From Synaphobranchus kaupii (taxonomy: Eukaryota > Chordata > Actinopteri > Anguilliformes > Synaphobranchidae), in NCBI GenBank assembly GCA_029718625.1, contig CM056395.1:18626309-18690308 (forward strand): a DNA stretch of 64,000 bases, given 5' to 3'. Position numbers and translations under genes: made by a program. Under the pieces are notes generated by a model that did not search any database, was not told the DNA's origin, and was given only the letters and a program-made list of their open reading frames with translations. Positions within the stretch are counted from its first letter, which is position 1, and each line of letters opens with the position of its first letter. This document shows, one piece after another, positions 14,501-29,500 of the stretch.

Positions 14501-17500
14501 CTACAACTAAAGGCCCCATGACAACTGCAGCTCCAACTACAGCCCCCACTACAACTGCAGGCTTGACAACAACAAGAGCGCCCACTACAACAGTAGCGCG
14601 CACTACAATTGCAACCCCGAGTACTACTGCAGCCCCAAGTACAACTGCAGCCCACACTACATATGGAGCCCTAACTACATCAGGAGTCTCCACTACAACT
14701 CCAGCCCTCACTACAACAGCATCGCCCACTACAACTGCAGCTCCCACTGGAACTGCAGCCCCAACTACAACTCCAGCCCCCACTACAACTGTAGCTCCCA
14801 CTACAACAGCAACGCCCACTACAACTGCAGCCCCAATAGCGACTGTAGCTCCAACCACAACAGCTGCCCACACAAATACATCCGCTCTAACCACAACAGC
14901 TGTGCCCAAAACTGCATCAGCTCCAACCACAACAGCAGCCCCGACAATTACTGTCGCTCCACCCACAACAGCTGCCGCAACAAGAACTGTTACTCCAAAC
15001 ACAACAGCTGCCCCCAAAACTAATTTATCTCCAACCACAACAGCTGCCCCAACAACTACATCAGCTCCAACAGCAACGACAGCACCCACTATAAGTTTTG
15101 CCCTGACTACAACTACCATGCCACCAACATCATCCAAAAACATTATTATCATCCTGACGTTCACCTCGCAGGACCTCTTCACTCCTGACTTCGCAGATCC
15201 TACATCCCAGTCTTTTATAAATAGAGCGCAACTAATCAGAGACCTGGTGAGTCTGAATATTTCAGTTAGTTCTTTCTTGTACTATCCTGTTTTCAAGAAC
15301 AAATCCACAGACAATGTCCAATTGTTTGTTACCTTTGTAAAGAACAAAGATTTAAAATAGTTCATGATAGTATATTTTTAAATAATCATATTTCTGATTT
15401 CAGCTTGAACCCATCTACAGATTTGCTTATCCTTCCTTTGTCAGCCTGTTTGTCAGAAGATTCAGGTAATTTCAGATATACACTTGTGTCTGTGCTATAC
15501 TGTGTGTGTGATGTGTGTGTGAGTGTGTATTTTTCTTGAGGTTGTGAATATGTCTGCTCAGAAATCATAACCATGTGTGACCTGTATATCTATGTTCTGT
15601 TCTAGGCAAGGATCAGTGTTCACAGAAACAGAGATGACTTTCTTTACTTCAAGTTCATCACCCACCAATGATCAGGTGGAAAGAACTCTGTTAAATGCAG
15701 TGAAAAACAAAAAAGTCTCAGAGCTCAATATTGATCCCAGCTCTATTATAGCCAATTCAATATCAGCCACTACTACAACTGCAGCACTAACTACGACAGT
15801 AGGTCTCTCTACAACTGTAGCCCTGACAACAACTCCTGCCCCCACTACAATGGCAGCCTCCACTACATCTGCCGCCCGCACTACAACTGCATCCCAGACC
15901 ACAACTGTAGGCCCCACTACAACAGCAGCATCGAGGACAACTGCAACCCCCACAACAACAATACCCCCCACAACAAGGAAAGCATCCACTACAACTGCAG
16001 CCCCAACTACAACTCTATCCCCTACGAGAAGTACAGCCCACACTAGAACTGCATCCCCCACAACAACTGCAGCCCCCACAACAACTGCAGCCCTCACTAC
16101 ACCTGTACCTCCCAGTACAACTGCATCCCCCACTACAACAGCAGCCCAAACTACAATTGCAGCCCTCACTACAACTGTAGCTCCCACTACAATGGCATCC
16201 CCCACTACAACAGCAGCCCCAACTACAACAGAACCTCCCACAATAACTGCAGCCCACACGACATCTGCAGCCCCCACTACAACAGCAGCGCCCACAACAA
16301 CTGCTGCCCCCACTACATCTGCAGCACGCACTACAACTGCATCCCAGACTACAACTTCAGGCCTAACGACAACAGCAGCATTGACGACAACTGCAGCCCC
16401 CACTACAACAGCACCCCCAACTACAACTCTATCCCCAATGAGAAGTGCAGCCCCCACTACAACTGGAGCCACGACAACAAATGCAGCCCCCACAACAACT
16501 GCAGCCCCCACTACGACTGCAGCCACGACTACAACAGCAGCCCCAGCTACAAAAGAAGCTCCCACAACAACAGCAGCCCCCACTACAACTGGAGCCCCCA
16601 CTACAACTGTACCTCCCACTACAACAGCAACCCCAACAACAGGAACTGCCACTACAACTGCAGCACACACTACAACTGCAGCTCCTTCTAGGACTGAAGC
16701 CCTAACTACATCAGCAGCCCACACTGCAACTGCAGTCCTCACTCCAACAGCAGCCCCAATCACAACAGAAGCTCCCACAATAACTGCAGCCCACAGTACA
16801 CCTGCAGACCCGACCACAAGTACATCCCCCACTACAACTGCAGCTTTGACGACATCTGCAGCCTCCACTACAACTGCAGGTCTGACAACATCGGCAGCCC
16901 CCACTACAACAGCAGCACTGATGACAACTGCTGCCCCCACTACAATGGCAGCCCCCACTACAACTGCATCCCAGACGACAACTGCAGGCCCCACTACAAC
17001 TGCATCTCTGACGACATCTGCAGCCCCGACTACAACTGCAGCTCTGACGACATCTGCAGCCCCCACTACAACAGCAGCGTCCACAACAACTGCTGCCCCC
17101 ACTACAATGGCAGCCCCCACTACATCTGCAGCACGCACTACAACTGCATCCCAGACTACAACTGCAGGCCCAACGACAACAGCAGCATTGACGACAACTG
17201 CAGCCCCCACTACAACAGCAGCCCCAGCTACAAAAGAAGCTCCCACAACAACAGCAGCCCCCACTACAACTGTACCTCCCACTACAACAGCAACCCCAAA
17301 AACAACAACAGGAACTGCCACTACAACTGCAGCCCCCACTGCAACTGCAGTCCTCACTACAACAGCAGCCCCAACTACAACAGAAGCTCCCACAATAACT
17401 GCAGCCCACACTACACCTGCAGACCCGACCACAACTACATCCCCCACTACAACTTCAGCTTTGACGACATCTGCAGCCCCCACTACAACTGTAGGTCTGA

Positions 17501-20500
17501 CAACATCTGCAGCCCCCACTACAATGGCAGCCCCCACTACAACTGCATCCCAGACGACAACTGCAGCCCCTACTACAACTCTACTATCCCCAACGAGAAG
17601 TGCAGCCCCCACTACAACTGCAGCCACAAAAACAACTGCAGCCCCCACAACAATTGCAGGCCGCACTAAAACGGCAGCCCTCACTACAACTGCATCCTTC
17701 ACTACAACAGCAGCCCCCACTACAACTGCAGCCCACACTACAACTGCAGACCTCACTACAACTGCAGCAGCAACTACACCAACATCCCTGACAACAACTA
17801 CAACCCCCACTACAACTGCAGCTCTGACGACATCTGCAGCCCCGACTACAACTGCAGCTCTGACGACATCTGCAGCTCCCACTACAACAGCAGCCCCCAC
17901 AACAACCGCTGCCCCCACTACATCTGCAGCCCCCACTACAACTGCAGCCCCCACTACAACTGCAGCTCTGACGACAACTGCTGCCCCCACTACAATGGCA
18001 GCCCCCACTACAACTGCATCCCAGACAACAACTGCAGCCCTCACTACAACTGCATCCTTCACTACAACAGCAGCCCCAACTATAAGAGAGGTTCCCACAA
18101 CAACTGCAGCCCACACTACAACTGCAGACCTCACTACAACTGCAGCAGTGACTACACCAACATCCCTGACAACAACTACAGCCCCCACTACAACTGCAGG
18201 TCTGACGACATCTGCAGCCCCCACTACAACCGCAGCCCCAACAACAACTGCTGCCCCCACTACAACAGCAGCCCCAATTACAAAAGAAGCTCCCACAATA
18301 ACTGCAGCTCACACTACAACTGCAGGCCCCACTACAATTGCAGCAGTGACTACACCAACATCCCCGACCACAACTGCAGCCCCCACTACAACTGCAGCTC
18401 TGACGACATCTGCAGCCCGCACTAAAACAGCAGCCCCGACTACAACTGCAGGCCCAACTACAACAGCAGCATTGATGACAACTGCAGCCCCCAGTAAAAC
18501 AGCACACCCAACAACAAGTAAAGCACCCACTACAACTGCAGCCCCAACTACAACTCTATCCCCAAAGAGAAGTGCAGCCACGACAACTGCAGCCCGCACT
18601 AAAACTGCAGCCACGACTACAACTGCAGGCCCCACTCCAACTGCAGCCCCAACTACAACAGAAGCTCCCACAACAACTGCAGCCCACATTACAACTGCAG
18701 GCCCCATTACAACTGCAGCACCCACGACAACTTCAGCTCTGACAACAAAAGCAGAACCCACTACAACTGCAGCCCAAACTTCAACAGCAGCCCCTACTAC
18801 AACTGCAGCCACGACTACAACAGCAGCCCCAACAACAACAGAAGCAGACACTACAACTGCAGCCCCCACTACAACAGCAGAGCCAACAACAACAGAAGCT
18901 GACACTACAACTGCAGCCCAAACTTCAACAGCAGCCCCTACTACAACTGCAGCCACGACTACAACTGTAGCTCCCACTACAACTGCATCCTCCACTACAA
19001 CAGCAGCCACAACTACAAGAGAAGCTCCCACAACAACTGCAGCCCACACTACAACTGCAGCGACTACGCCTACAGCCCCGACCACAACTGCAGCCCCCAC
19101 TACAACTGCAGCTCTGACGACATCTGCAGCCCCCACTACAACAGCAGCCCCCACAACAACCGCTGCCCCCACTACATCTGCAGCCCCCACTACAACAGCA
19201 GCATCGACGACAACTGCAACCCCCACAACAACAATACCCCCCACAACAAGGAAAGCATCCACTACAACTGCAGCCCCAACTACAACTCTATCCCCTACGA
19301 GAAGTACAGCCCACACTAGAACTGCATCCCCCACAACAACTGCATCCCCCACAACAACTGCATCCCCCACAACAACTGCAGCCCTCACTACACCTGTACC
19401 TCCCAGTACAACTGCATCCCCCACTACAACAGCAGCCAAAACTACAACTGCAGCCCACACTACAACTGTAGCTCCCACTACAACGGCAGCCCCCACTACA
19501 ACAGCAGCCCCAACTACAACAGAAGCTCCCACAACAACTGCAGCCCACACTACAACTGCAGTCCCCACTAGAACTGCAGCAGCGGCTACACCTACAGCCA
19601 TGACCACAAGTGCCGCCCCCACTACAACTGCAGCTCTGATGACATCTGCAGCCCCCACTACAACTGCAGCACTCACAACATCTGCAGTCCCAACTATATC
19701 TGCAGCCCGCACTACACCTGCATCCCAGACGACAACTGCAGGCCCCACTACAACAGCAGCATCGACGACAACTACAGCCCCAACTACAAGTAAAGCACCC
19801 ACTACAACAGAACCTCCCACAATAACTGCAGCCCACACAACAACTGCAGCCCCCACTACAACTGCAGCAGCGACTACAGCAACATCCCTGACCACAACTA
19901 CAGTTCCCACTACAACTGCAGCTCTGACGACATCTGCAGCCCCGACTACAACTGCAGCTCTGACGACATCTGCAGCCCCCACTACAACAGCAGCGCCCAC
20001 AACAACTGCTGCCCCCACTACAATGGCAGCCCCCACTACATCTGCAGCACGCACTACAACTGCATCCCAGACAACAACTTCAGGCCTAACGACAACAGCA
20101 GCATTGACGACAACTGCAGCCCCCACTACCACAGCACCCCCAACAACAAGTAAAGCACCCACTACAACTGCAACCCCAACTACAACTCTATCCCCAATGA
20201 GAAGTGCAGCCCCCACTACAACTGGAGCCACGACAACAAATGCAGCCCCCACAACAACTGCCGCCCGCACTAAAACTGCAGCCCTCACTACAACTGCAGC
20301 CCCCACTACGACTGCAGCCACGACTACAACAGCAGCCCCAGCTACAAAAGAAGCTCCCACAACAACAGCAGCCCACACTACACCTGCAGACCCGACCACA
20401 ACTACATCCCCCACTACAACTGCAGCTTTGACGACATCTGCAGCCCCCACTACAACTGTAGGTCTGACAACATCTGCAGCCCCCACTACAATGGCAGCCC

Positions 20501-23500
20501 CCACTACAACTGCATCCCAGACGACAACTGCAGCCCCTACTACAACTCTATCCCCAACGAGAAGTGCAGCCCCCACTACAACTGCAGCCACAAAAACAAC
20601 TGCAGCCCCCACAACAACTGCAGGCCGCACTAAAACGGCAGCCCTCACTACAACTGCATCCTTCACTACAACAGCAGCCCCAACTACAAGAGAAGTTCCC
20701 ACAACAACTGCAGCCCACACTACAACTGGAGACCTCACTACAACTGCAGCAGCAACTACACCAACATCCCTGACAACAACTACAACCCCCACTACAACTG
20801 CAGCTCTGACGACATCTGCAGCCCCGACTACAACTGCAGCTCTGACGACATCTGCAGCCCCCACTACAACAGCAGCCCCCACAACAACCGCTGCCCCCAC
20901 TACATCTGCAGCCCCCACGACAACTGCTGCCCCCACTACAATGGCAGCCCCCACTACAACTGCATCCCAGACAACAACTGCAGCCCCAACTACGAGAGAA
21001 GTTCCCACAACAACTGCAGCCCTCACTACAACTGCATCCTTCACTACAACAGCAGCCCCAACTATAAGAGAGGTTCCCACAACAAATGCAGCCCACACTA
21101 CAACTGCAGACCTCACTACAACTGCAGCAGTGACTACACCAACATCCCTGACAACAACTACAGCCCCCACTACAACTGCAGGTCTGACGACATCTGCAGC
21201 CCCCACTACAACCGCAGCCCCAACAACAACTGCTGCCCCCACTACAACAACAGCCCCAATTACAAAAGAAGCTCCCACAATAACTGCAGCTCACACTACA
21301 ACTGCAGGCCCCACTACAATTGCAGCAGCGACTACACCAACATCCCCTACCACAACTGCAGCCCCCACTACAACTGCAGCTCTGACGACATCTGCAGCCC
21401 TGACTACAACTGCAACTCTGACGACATCTGCAGCCCCCACTAAAACAGCAGCCCCGACTACAACTGCAGGCCCAACTACAACAGCAGCATTGATGACAAC
21501 TGCAGCCCCCAGTAAAACAGCACACCCATCAACAAGTAAAGCACCCATTACAACTGCAGCCCCAACTACAACTCTATCCCCAAAGAGAAGTGCAGCCACG
21601 ACAACTGCAGTCCGCACTAAAACTGCAGCCACGACTACAACTGCAGCCCCAACTACAACAGAAGCTCCCACAACAACTGCAGCCCACATTACAACTGCAG
21701 GCCCCACTACAACTGCAGCACCCACGACAACTTCAGCTCTGACAACAAAAGCAGAACCCACTACAACTGGAGCCCCCACGACAACAGCAGCCCCAACAAC
21801 AACAGAAGCTGCCACTACAACTGCAGCCCAAACTTCAACAGCAGCCCCTACTACAACTGCAGCCACGACTACAACAGCAGCCCCAACAACAACAGAAGCA
21901 GACACTACAACTGCAGCCCCCACTACAACAGCAGCCCTGACTATATCTGCAGCACACACTACAACTGCATCCCAGACTACAACTGCAGCCCGCACTAAAA
22001 CTGCAGCCCTCACTACAACCGCAGCCTCCACTACAACTGCATCCTCCAATACAACAGCAGCCCCAACTATAAGAGACGTTCCTACAACAACTGCAGCAGC
22101 GACTCCACCAACATCCTTGACCACAACTGCAGCCCCCACTACAACTGCAGCTCTGACGACATTTGCAGCCCCGACTACAACTGCAACTCTGACGACATCT
22201 GCAGCCCCCACTAAAACAGCAGCCCCCACAACAACCGCTGCCCCCACTACAATGGCAGCCCCCACAACATCTGCAGCCCCCAATACAACTGCAACCCCGA
22301 CTATATCTGCAGCACGCACTACAACTGCATCCCAGATAACAACTGCAGGCCCAACTACAACAGCAGCATTGATGACAACTGCAGCACCCACTACAACAGC
22401 ACACCCAACAACAAGTAAAGCACACACTACAACTGCAGCCCCAACTACAACTCTATACCCAACGAGAAGTGCTGTACCCACTACAACTGCAGCCACGGCA
22501 ACAACTGCAGCCCCAACAACAACTGCAGCCCGCACTAAAACTGCAGCCACGACTACAACTGCAGGCCCCACTCCAACTGCAGCCACGACTACAACAGAAG
22601 CTCCCACAGCAACTGCAGCCCACATTACAACTGCAAGCCCCACTACAACTGCAGCACCCACGACAATGGTAGCCCCCACAAAAACTGTAGCTCCCACTAC
22701 AACTGCAGTCCAAACTTCAACAGCAGCCACAACTACTAGAGAAGCTCCCACAACAATAGCAGCCCCTACTACAACTGCAGCCACGACTACAATTGTAGCT
22801 CCCACTACAACTGCATCCTACACTACAACAGCAGCCACAACTACTAGAGAAGCTCCCACAACAACTGCAGCCCCCACTACAACTGCAGCTCTGATGACAT
22901 CTGCAGTCCCCACTGCAACAGCAGCCCCCACAACAACTGCTGCCCCCAGTACAACTGCAACCACATATATATCTGCAGCCCGTACTACAACTGAATCCCA
23001 GACTACAACTGCAGGCCCCACTACAACAGCAGCATCGATGACAACTGCAGCCCCCACACCAAGTAAAGCACCCAGTACAACAGCAACCCTGAATAAAACA
23101 GCAGCCCCCACAACAACTGCAGCCCTCACTACAATAGCAGCCTCTACTACAACAGAAGCTTCCACAATAACTGCAGCCCACACTACAACTGCAGGCACCA
23201 CTACAACGGCAGCACCCACTACACCAGCAGCCCCAACTACAACAGAAGCTCCCACAATAACTGCAGCCCAAACTACAACTGCAGGCCCGACCACAACTAC
23301 AGCCCCCACTACAACTGCAGCTCTGATGACATCTGCAGCCCCCACTACAACAGCAGCCCTGGCTATATCTGCAGCCCGCACTACGTCTGCATCCCAGACT
23401 ACAAATGCAGGTCCCACTACAACTGCATCCCAGACTACAACTGCAGGCCCCACTACAACCGCAGCATTGACGACAACTGCAGCCTCCACTACAACTGCAG

Positions 23501-26500
23501 CCACGACAACAACTGCAGCCCCGACAACAACTGCAGCTCGCACTAAAACGGTAGCCCTCAGTACAACTGCAGCCTCCATTACAACTGCATCCTCCACAAC
23601 AACAGCAGCCTCAACTACAAGAGAAGTTCCCACAACAACTGCAGCCCACACTACAACTGCAGACCTCACTACAACTGCAGCAGCGACAACATCAACATCC
23701 CCGAACACAACTACAGCCCCCACTACAACTACAGCCCCAACAACAACTGCTGCCCACACTACAATGGCAGGCCCCACTACAACTGCAGCCCCCACTACAA
23801 CAGCAGCCCCAACTACAAAAGAAGCTCCCACAATAACTGCAGCCCACAGTACAACTACAGGCCCCACTACAACTGCAGCAGCGACTACACCAACATCCCT
23901 GACCACAACTACAGGCCCCACTACAACTGCAGCAGCAACTACACCAACATCCCTGACAACAACTACAACCCCCACTACAACTGCAGCTCTGACGACATCT
24001 GCAGCCCCGACTACAACTGCAGCTCTGACGACATCTGCAGCCCCCACTACAACAGCAGCCCCCACAACAACCGCTGCCCCCACTACATCTGCAGCCCCCA
24101 CTACAACTGCAGCCCCCACTACAACTGCAGCTCTGACGACAACTGCTGCCCCCACTACAATGGCAGCCCCCACTACAACTGCATCCCAGACAACAACTGC
24201 AGCCCCAACTACGAGAGAAGTTCCCACAACAACTGCAGCCCTCACTACAACTGCATCCTTCACTACAACAGCAGCCCCAACTATAAGAGAGGTTCCCACA
24301 ACAACTGCAGCCCACACTACAACTGCAGACCTCACTACAACTGCAGCAGTGACTACACCAACATCCCTGACAACAACTACAGCCCCCACTACAACTGCAG
24401 GTCTGACGACATCTGCAGCCCCCACTACAACCGCAGCCCCAACAACAACTGCTGCCCCCACTACAACAACAGCCCCAATTACAAAAGAAGCTCCCACAAT
24501 AACTGCAGCTCACACTACAACTGCAGGCCCCACTACAATTGCAGCAGCGACTACACCAACATCCCCTACCACAACTGCAGCCCCCACTACAACTGCAGCT
24601 CTGACGACATCTGCAGCCCTGACTACAACTGCAACTCTGACGACATCTGCAGCCCCCACTAAAACAGCAGCCCCGACTACAACTGCAGGCCCAACTACAA
24701 CAGCAGCATTGATGAGAACTGCAGCCCCCAGTAAAACAGCACACCCATCAACAAGTAAAGCACCCACTACAACTGCAGCCCCAACTACAACTCTATCCCC
24801 AAAGAGAAGTGCAGCCACGACAACTGCAGCCCGCACTAAAACTGCAGCCACGACTACAACTGCAGCCCCAACTACAACAGAAGCTCCCACAACAACTGCA
24901 GCCCACATTACAACTGCAGGCCCCACTACAACTGCAGCACCCACGACAACTTCAGCTCTGACAACAAAAGCAGAACCCACTACAACTGGAGCCCCCACGA
25001 CAACAGCAGCCCCAACAACAACAGAAGCTGCCACTACAACTGCAGCCCAAACTTCAACAGCAGCCCCTACTACAACTGCAGCCACGACTACAACAGCAGC
25101 CCCAACAACAACAGAAGCAGACACTACAACTGCAGCCCCCACTACAACAGCAGCCCTGACTATATCTGCAGCACACACTACAACTGCATCCCAGACTACA
25201 ACTGCAGCCCGCACTAAAACTGCAGCCCTCACTACAACCGCAGCCTCCACTACAACTGCATCCTCCAATACAACAGCAGCCCCAACTATAAGAGACGTTC
25301 CTACAACAACTGCAGCAGCGACTCCACCAACATCCTTGACCACAACTGCAGCCCCCACTACAACTGCAGCTCTGACGACATTTGCAGCCCCGACTACAAC
25401 TGCAACTCTGACGACATCTGCAGCCCCCACTAAAACAGCAGCCCCCACAACAACCGCTGCCCCCACTACAATGGCAGCCCCCACAACATCTGCAGCCCCC
25501 AATACAACTGCAACCCCGACTATATCTGCAGCACGCACTACAACTGCATCCCAGATAACAACTGCAGGCCCAACTACAACAGCAGCATTGATGACAACTG
25601 CAGCACCCACTACAACAGCACACCCAACAACAAGTAAAGCACACACTACAACTGCAGCCCCAACTACAACTCTATACCCAACGAGAAGTGCTGTACCCAC
25701 TACAACTGCAGCCACGGCAACAACTGCAGCCCCAACAACAACTGCAGCCCGCACTAAAACTGCAGCCACGACTACAACTGCAGGCCCCACTCCAACTGCA
25801 GCCACGACTACAACAGAAGCTCCCACAGCAACTGCAGCCCACATTACAACTGCAAGCCCCACTACAACTGCAGCACCCACGACAATGGTAGCCCCCACAA
25901 AAACTGTAGCTCCCACTACAACTGCAGTCCAAACTTCAACAGCAGCCACAACTACTAGAGAAGCTCCCACAACAACAGCAGCCCCTACTACAACTGCAGC
26001 CACGACTACAATTGTAGCTCCCACTACAACTGCATCCTACACTACAACAGCAGCCACAACTACTAGAGAAGCTCCCACAACAACTGCAGCCCCCACTACA
26101 ACTGCAGCTCTGATGACATCTGCAGTCCCCACTGCAACAGCAGCCCCCACAACAACTGCTGCCCCCAGTACAACTGCAACCACATATATATCTGCAGCCC
26201 GTACTACAACTGAATCCCAGACTACAACTGCAGGCCCCACTACAACAGCAGCATCGATGACAACTGCAGCCCCCACACCAAGTAAAGCACCCAGTACAAC
26301 AGCAACCCTGAATAAAACAGCAGCCCCCACAACAACTGCAGCCCTCACTACAATAGCAGCCTCTACTACAACAGAAGCTTCCACAATAACTGCAGCCCAC
26401 ACTACAACTGCAGGCACCACTACAACGGCAGCACCCACTACACCAGCAGCCCCAACTACAACAGAAGCTCCCACAATAACTGCAGCCCAAACTACAACTG

Positions 26501-29500
26501 CAGGCCCGACCACAACTACAGCCCCCACTACAACTGCAGCTCTGATGACATCTGCAGCCCCCACTACAACAGCAGCCCTGGCTATATCTGCAGCCCGCAC
26601 TACGTCTGCATCCCAGACTACAAATGCAGGTCCCACTACAACTGCATCCCAGACTACAACTGCAGGCCCCACTACAACCGCAGCATTGACGACAACTGCA
26701 GCCTCCACTACAACTGCAGCCACGACAACAACTGCAGCCCCGACAACAACTGCAGCTCGCACTAAAACGGTAGCCCTCAGTACAACTGCAGCCTCCATTA
26801 CAACTGCATCCTCCACAACAACAGCAGCCTCAACTACAAGAGAAGTTCCCACAACAACTGCAGCCCACACTACAACTGCAGACCTCACTACAACTGCAGC
26901 AGCGACAACATCAACATCCCCGAACACAACTACAGCCCCCACTACAACTACAGCCCCAACAACAACTGCTGCCCACACTACAATGGCAGGCCCCACTACA
27001 ACTGCAGCCCCCACTACAACAGCAGCCCCAACTACAAAAGAAGCTCCCACAATAACTGCAGCCCACAGTACAACTACAGGCCCCACTACAACTGCAGCAG
27101 CGACTACACCAACATCCCTGACCACAACTACAGGCCCCACTACAACTACAGCTCTGACGACATCTGCAGCCCTGACTACAACTGCAGCTCTGACGACATC
27201 GGCCGCCCCCACTACAACAGCAACCCCCACAACAACCGCTGCCCCCACTACATCTGCAGCACGCACTACAACTGCATCCCAGACTACAACTGCAGCCCGC
27301 ACTAAAACTGCAGCCCTCACTATAACTGCAGCCTCCACTACAACTGTATCCTCCACTACAACAGCAGCCCCAACTACAAGACAAGCTCCCACAACAACTG
27401 CAGCAGCGACTACACCAACATCCCCGACGACATCTGCAGCCCCGACTACAACTGCAACTCTGATGACATCTGCAGCCCCCACTAAAACAGCAGCCCCCAC
27501 AACAACTGCTGCCCCCACTACAATGGCAGCCCCCACTACATCTGCAGCCCTGACTACAACTGCAGCCCCGACTATATCTGCAGCACACACTACAACTGTA
27601 TCCCAGACTACAACTGCAGGCCCAAATACAACAGCAGCATTGATGACAACTGCAGCCCCCACTACAACAGCACACCCAACAACAAGTAAAGCACCCACTA
27701 CAACTGCAGCCCCAACTACAACTCTATCCCCAATGAGAAGTGCAGCCCCCACTACAACTGGAGCCACGACAACTGCAGCCCCCACAACAACTGCAGCCCG
27801 CACTAAAACTGCAGCCCCGACTAAAACAGAAGCTCCCACAACAAATGCAGGCCCCAGTACAACTGCAGCTCTAACAACAACAGCAGCCCCCACAACAACT
27901 GCTGCCCCCACTACAATGGCAGCCCCCACTACATCTGCAGCCCTGACTACAACTGCAGCCCCGACTATATCTGCAGCACACACTACAACTGTATCCCAGA
28001 CTACAACTGCAGGCCCAAATACAACAGCAGCATTGATGACAACTGCAGCCCCCACTACAACAGCACACCCAACAACAAGTAAAGCACCCACTACAACTGC
28101 AGCCCCAACTACAACTCTATCCCCAATGAGAAGTGCAGCCCCCACTACAACTGGAGCCACGACAACTGCAGCCCCCACAACAACTGCAGCCCACACTAAA
28201 ACTGCAGCCCCCACTACAACTGCAGCTCCCACTACAACTTCAGCTCTAACAACAACAGCAGCCCCCACTACAACTGGAGCCCCCACGACAATGGTAGCCC
28301 CCACAACAACTGTAGCTCCCACTACAACTGCAGCCCCCACTACAACAGCAGCCCCAACAACAACAGAAACTCCCACTACAACTGCAGTCCAAACTTCAAC
28401 AGCAGCCCCTACTACAACTGCAGCCACGACTACAACTGTAGCTCCCACTACAACTGCATCCTACACTACAACAGCAGCCGCAACTACTAGAGAAGCTCCC
28501 ACAACAACGGCAGCCCACACTACAACTGCTGCGACTACACCTACAGCCCCGACCACAACTGCAGCGCCCACTACAACTGCAGCTCTGACGACATCTGCAG
28601 TCCCCACTGCAACAGCGGCCCCCACAACAACTGCTGCCCCCACTACAACTGCAACCCCATATATATCTGCAGCCCGTACTACAACTGTATCCCAGACTAC
28701 AACTGCAGGCCCCACTACAACAGCAGCATCGACGACAACTGCAGCCCCCACACCAAGTAAAGCACCCAGTAGAACAGCAACCCTGACTAAAACAGCAGCC
28801 CCCACAACAAGTAAAGCACCCACTACAACTGCAGCCCAAACTACAACTCTATCCCCAACGAGAAGTGCAGCCCCCACTACAACTGGAGCCACGACAACAA
28901 CTGCAGCCCGCACTAAAACTGCAGCCACGACTACAACTGCAGGCCCCACTCCAACTGCAGCCCCGACTACAACTGGAGCCACGACAACAACTGCAGCCCG
29001 CACTAAAACTGCAGCCACGACTACAACTGCAGGCCCCACTCCAACTGCAGCCCAGACTACAACAGAAGCTCCCACAACAACTGCAGGCCCCACTACAACT
29101 GCAGCACCCACTACAACTTCAGCTCTGACAACAACAGCAGCCCCCACTACAATGCTAGCCCCAACAACAACTGTAGTTCCGACTACAACTGCATCCTCCA
29201 CTACAACAGCAGCCACAACTACAAGAGAAGCTCCCACAACAACTGTAGCCCACACTACAACTGCAGCGACTACACCTACAGCCCCGACCACAATTGCTGC
29301 CCCCACTACAACTGCAACCCCATATATATCTGCAGCCCGTACTACAACTGTATCCCAGACTACAACTGCAGGCCCGACTGCAACAGCAGTATCGACGACA
29401 ACTGCAGCCCCCACAACAAGTAAAGCACCCACTACAACAGCAACCCTGACTAAAACAGCAGCCCCCACAACAACTGCAGCTACGACTACAACTCTATCCC

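Noticed and set aside
3117..15182. Very long minus-strand open frames (3117-8852, 1911 codons; 10407-15182, 1591 codons)
   Set aside because: They are the complement of the repeated Ala-Pro-Thr codons and read as Val/Ala/Gly monotony. The type-B unit lacks cta, tta and tca in that frame, so stops are absent by construction. The sense strand has SEA domains and splice sites; the antisense has none.
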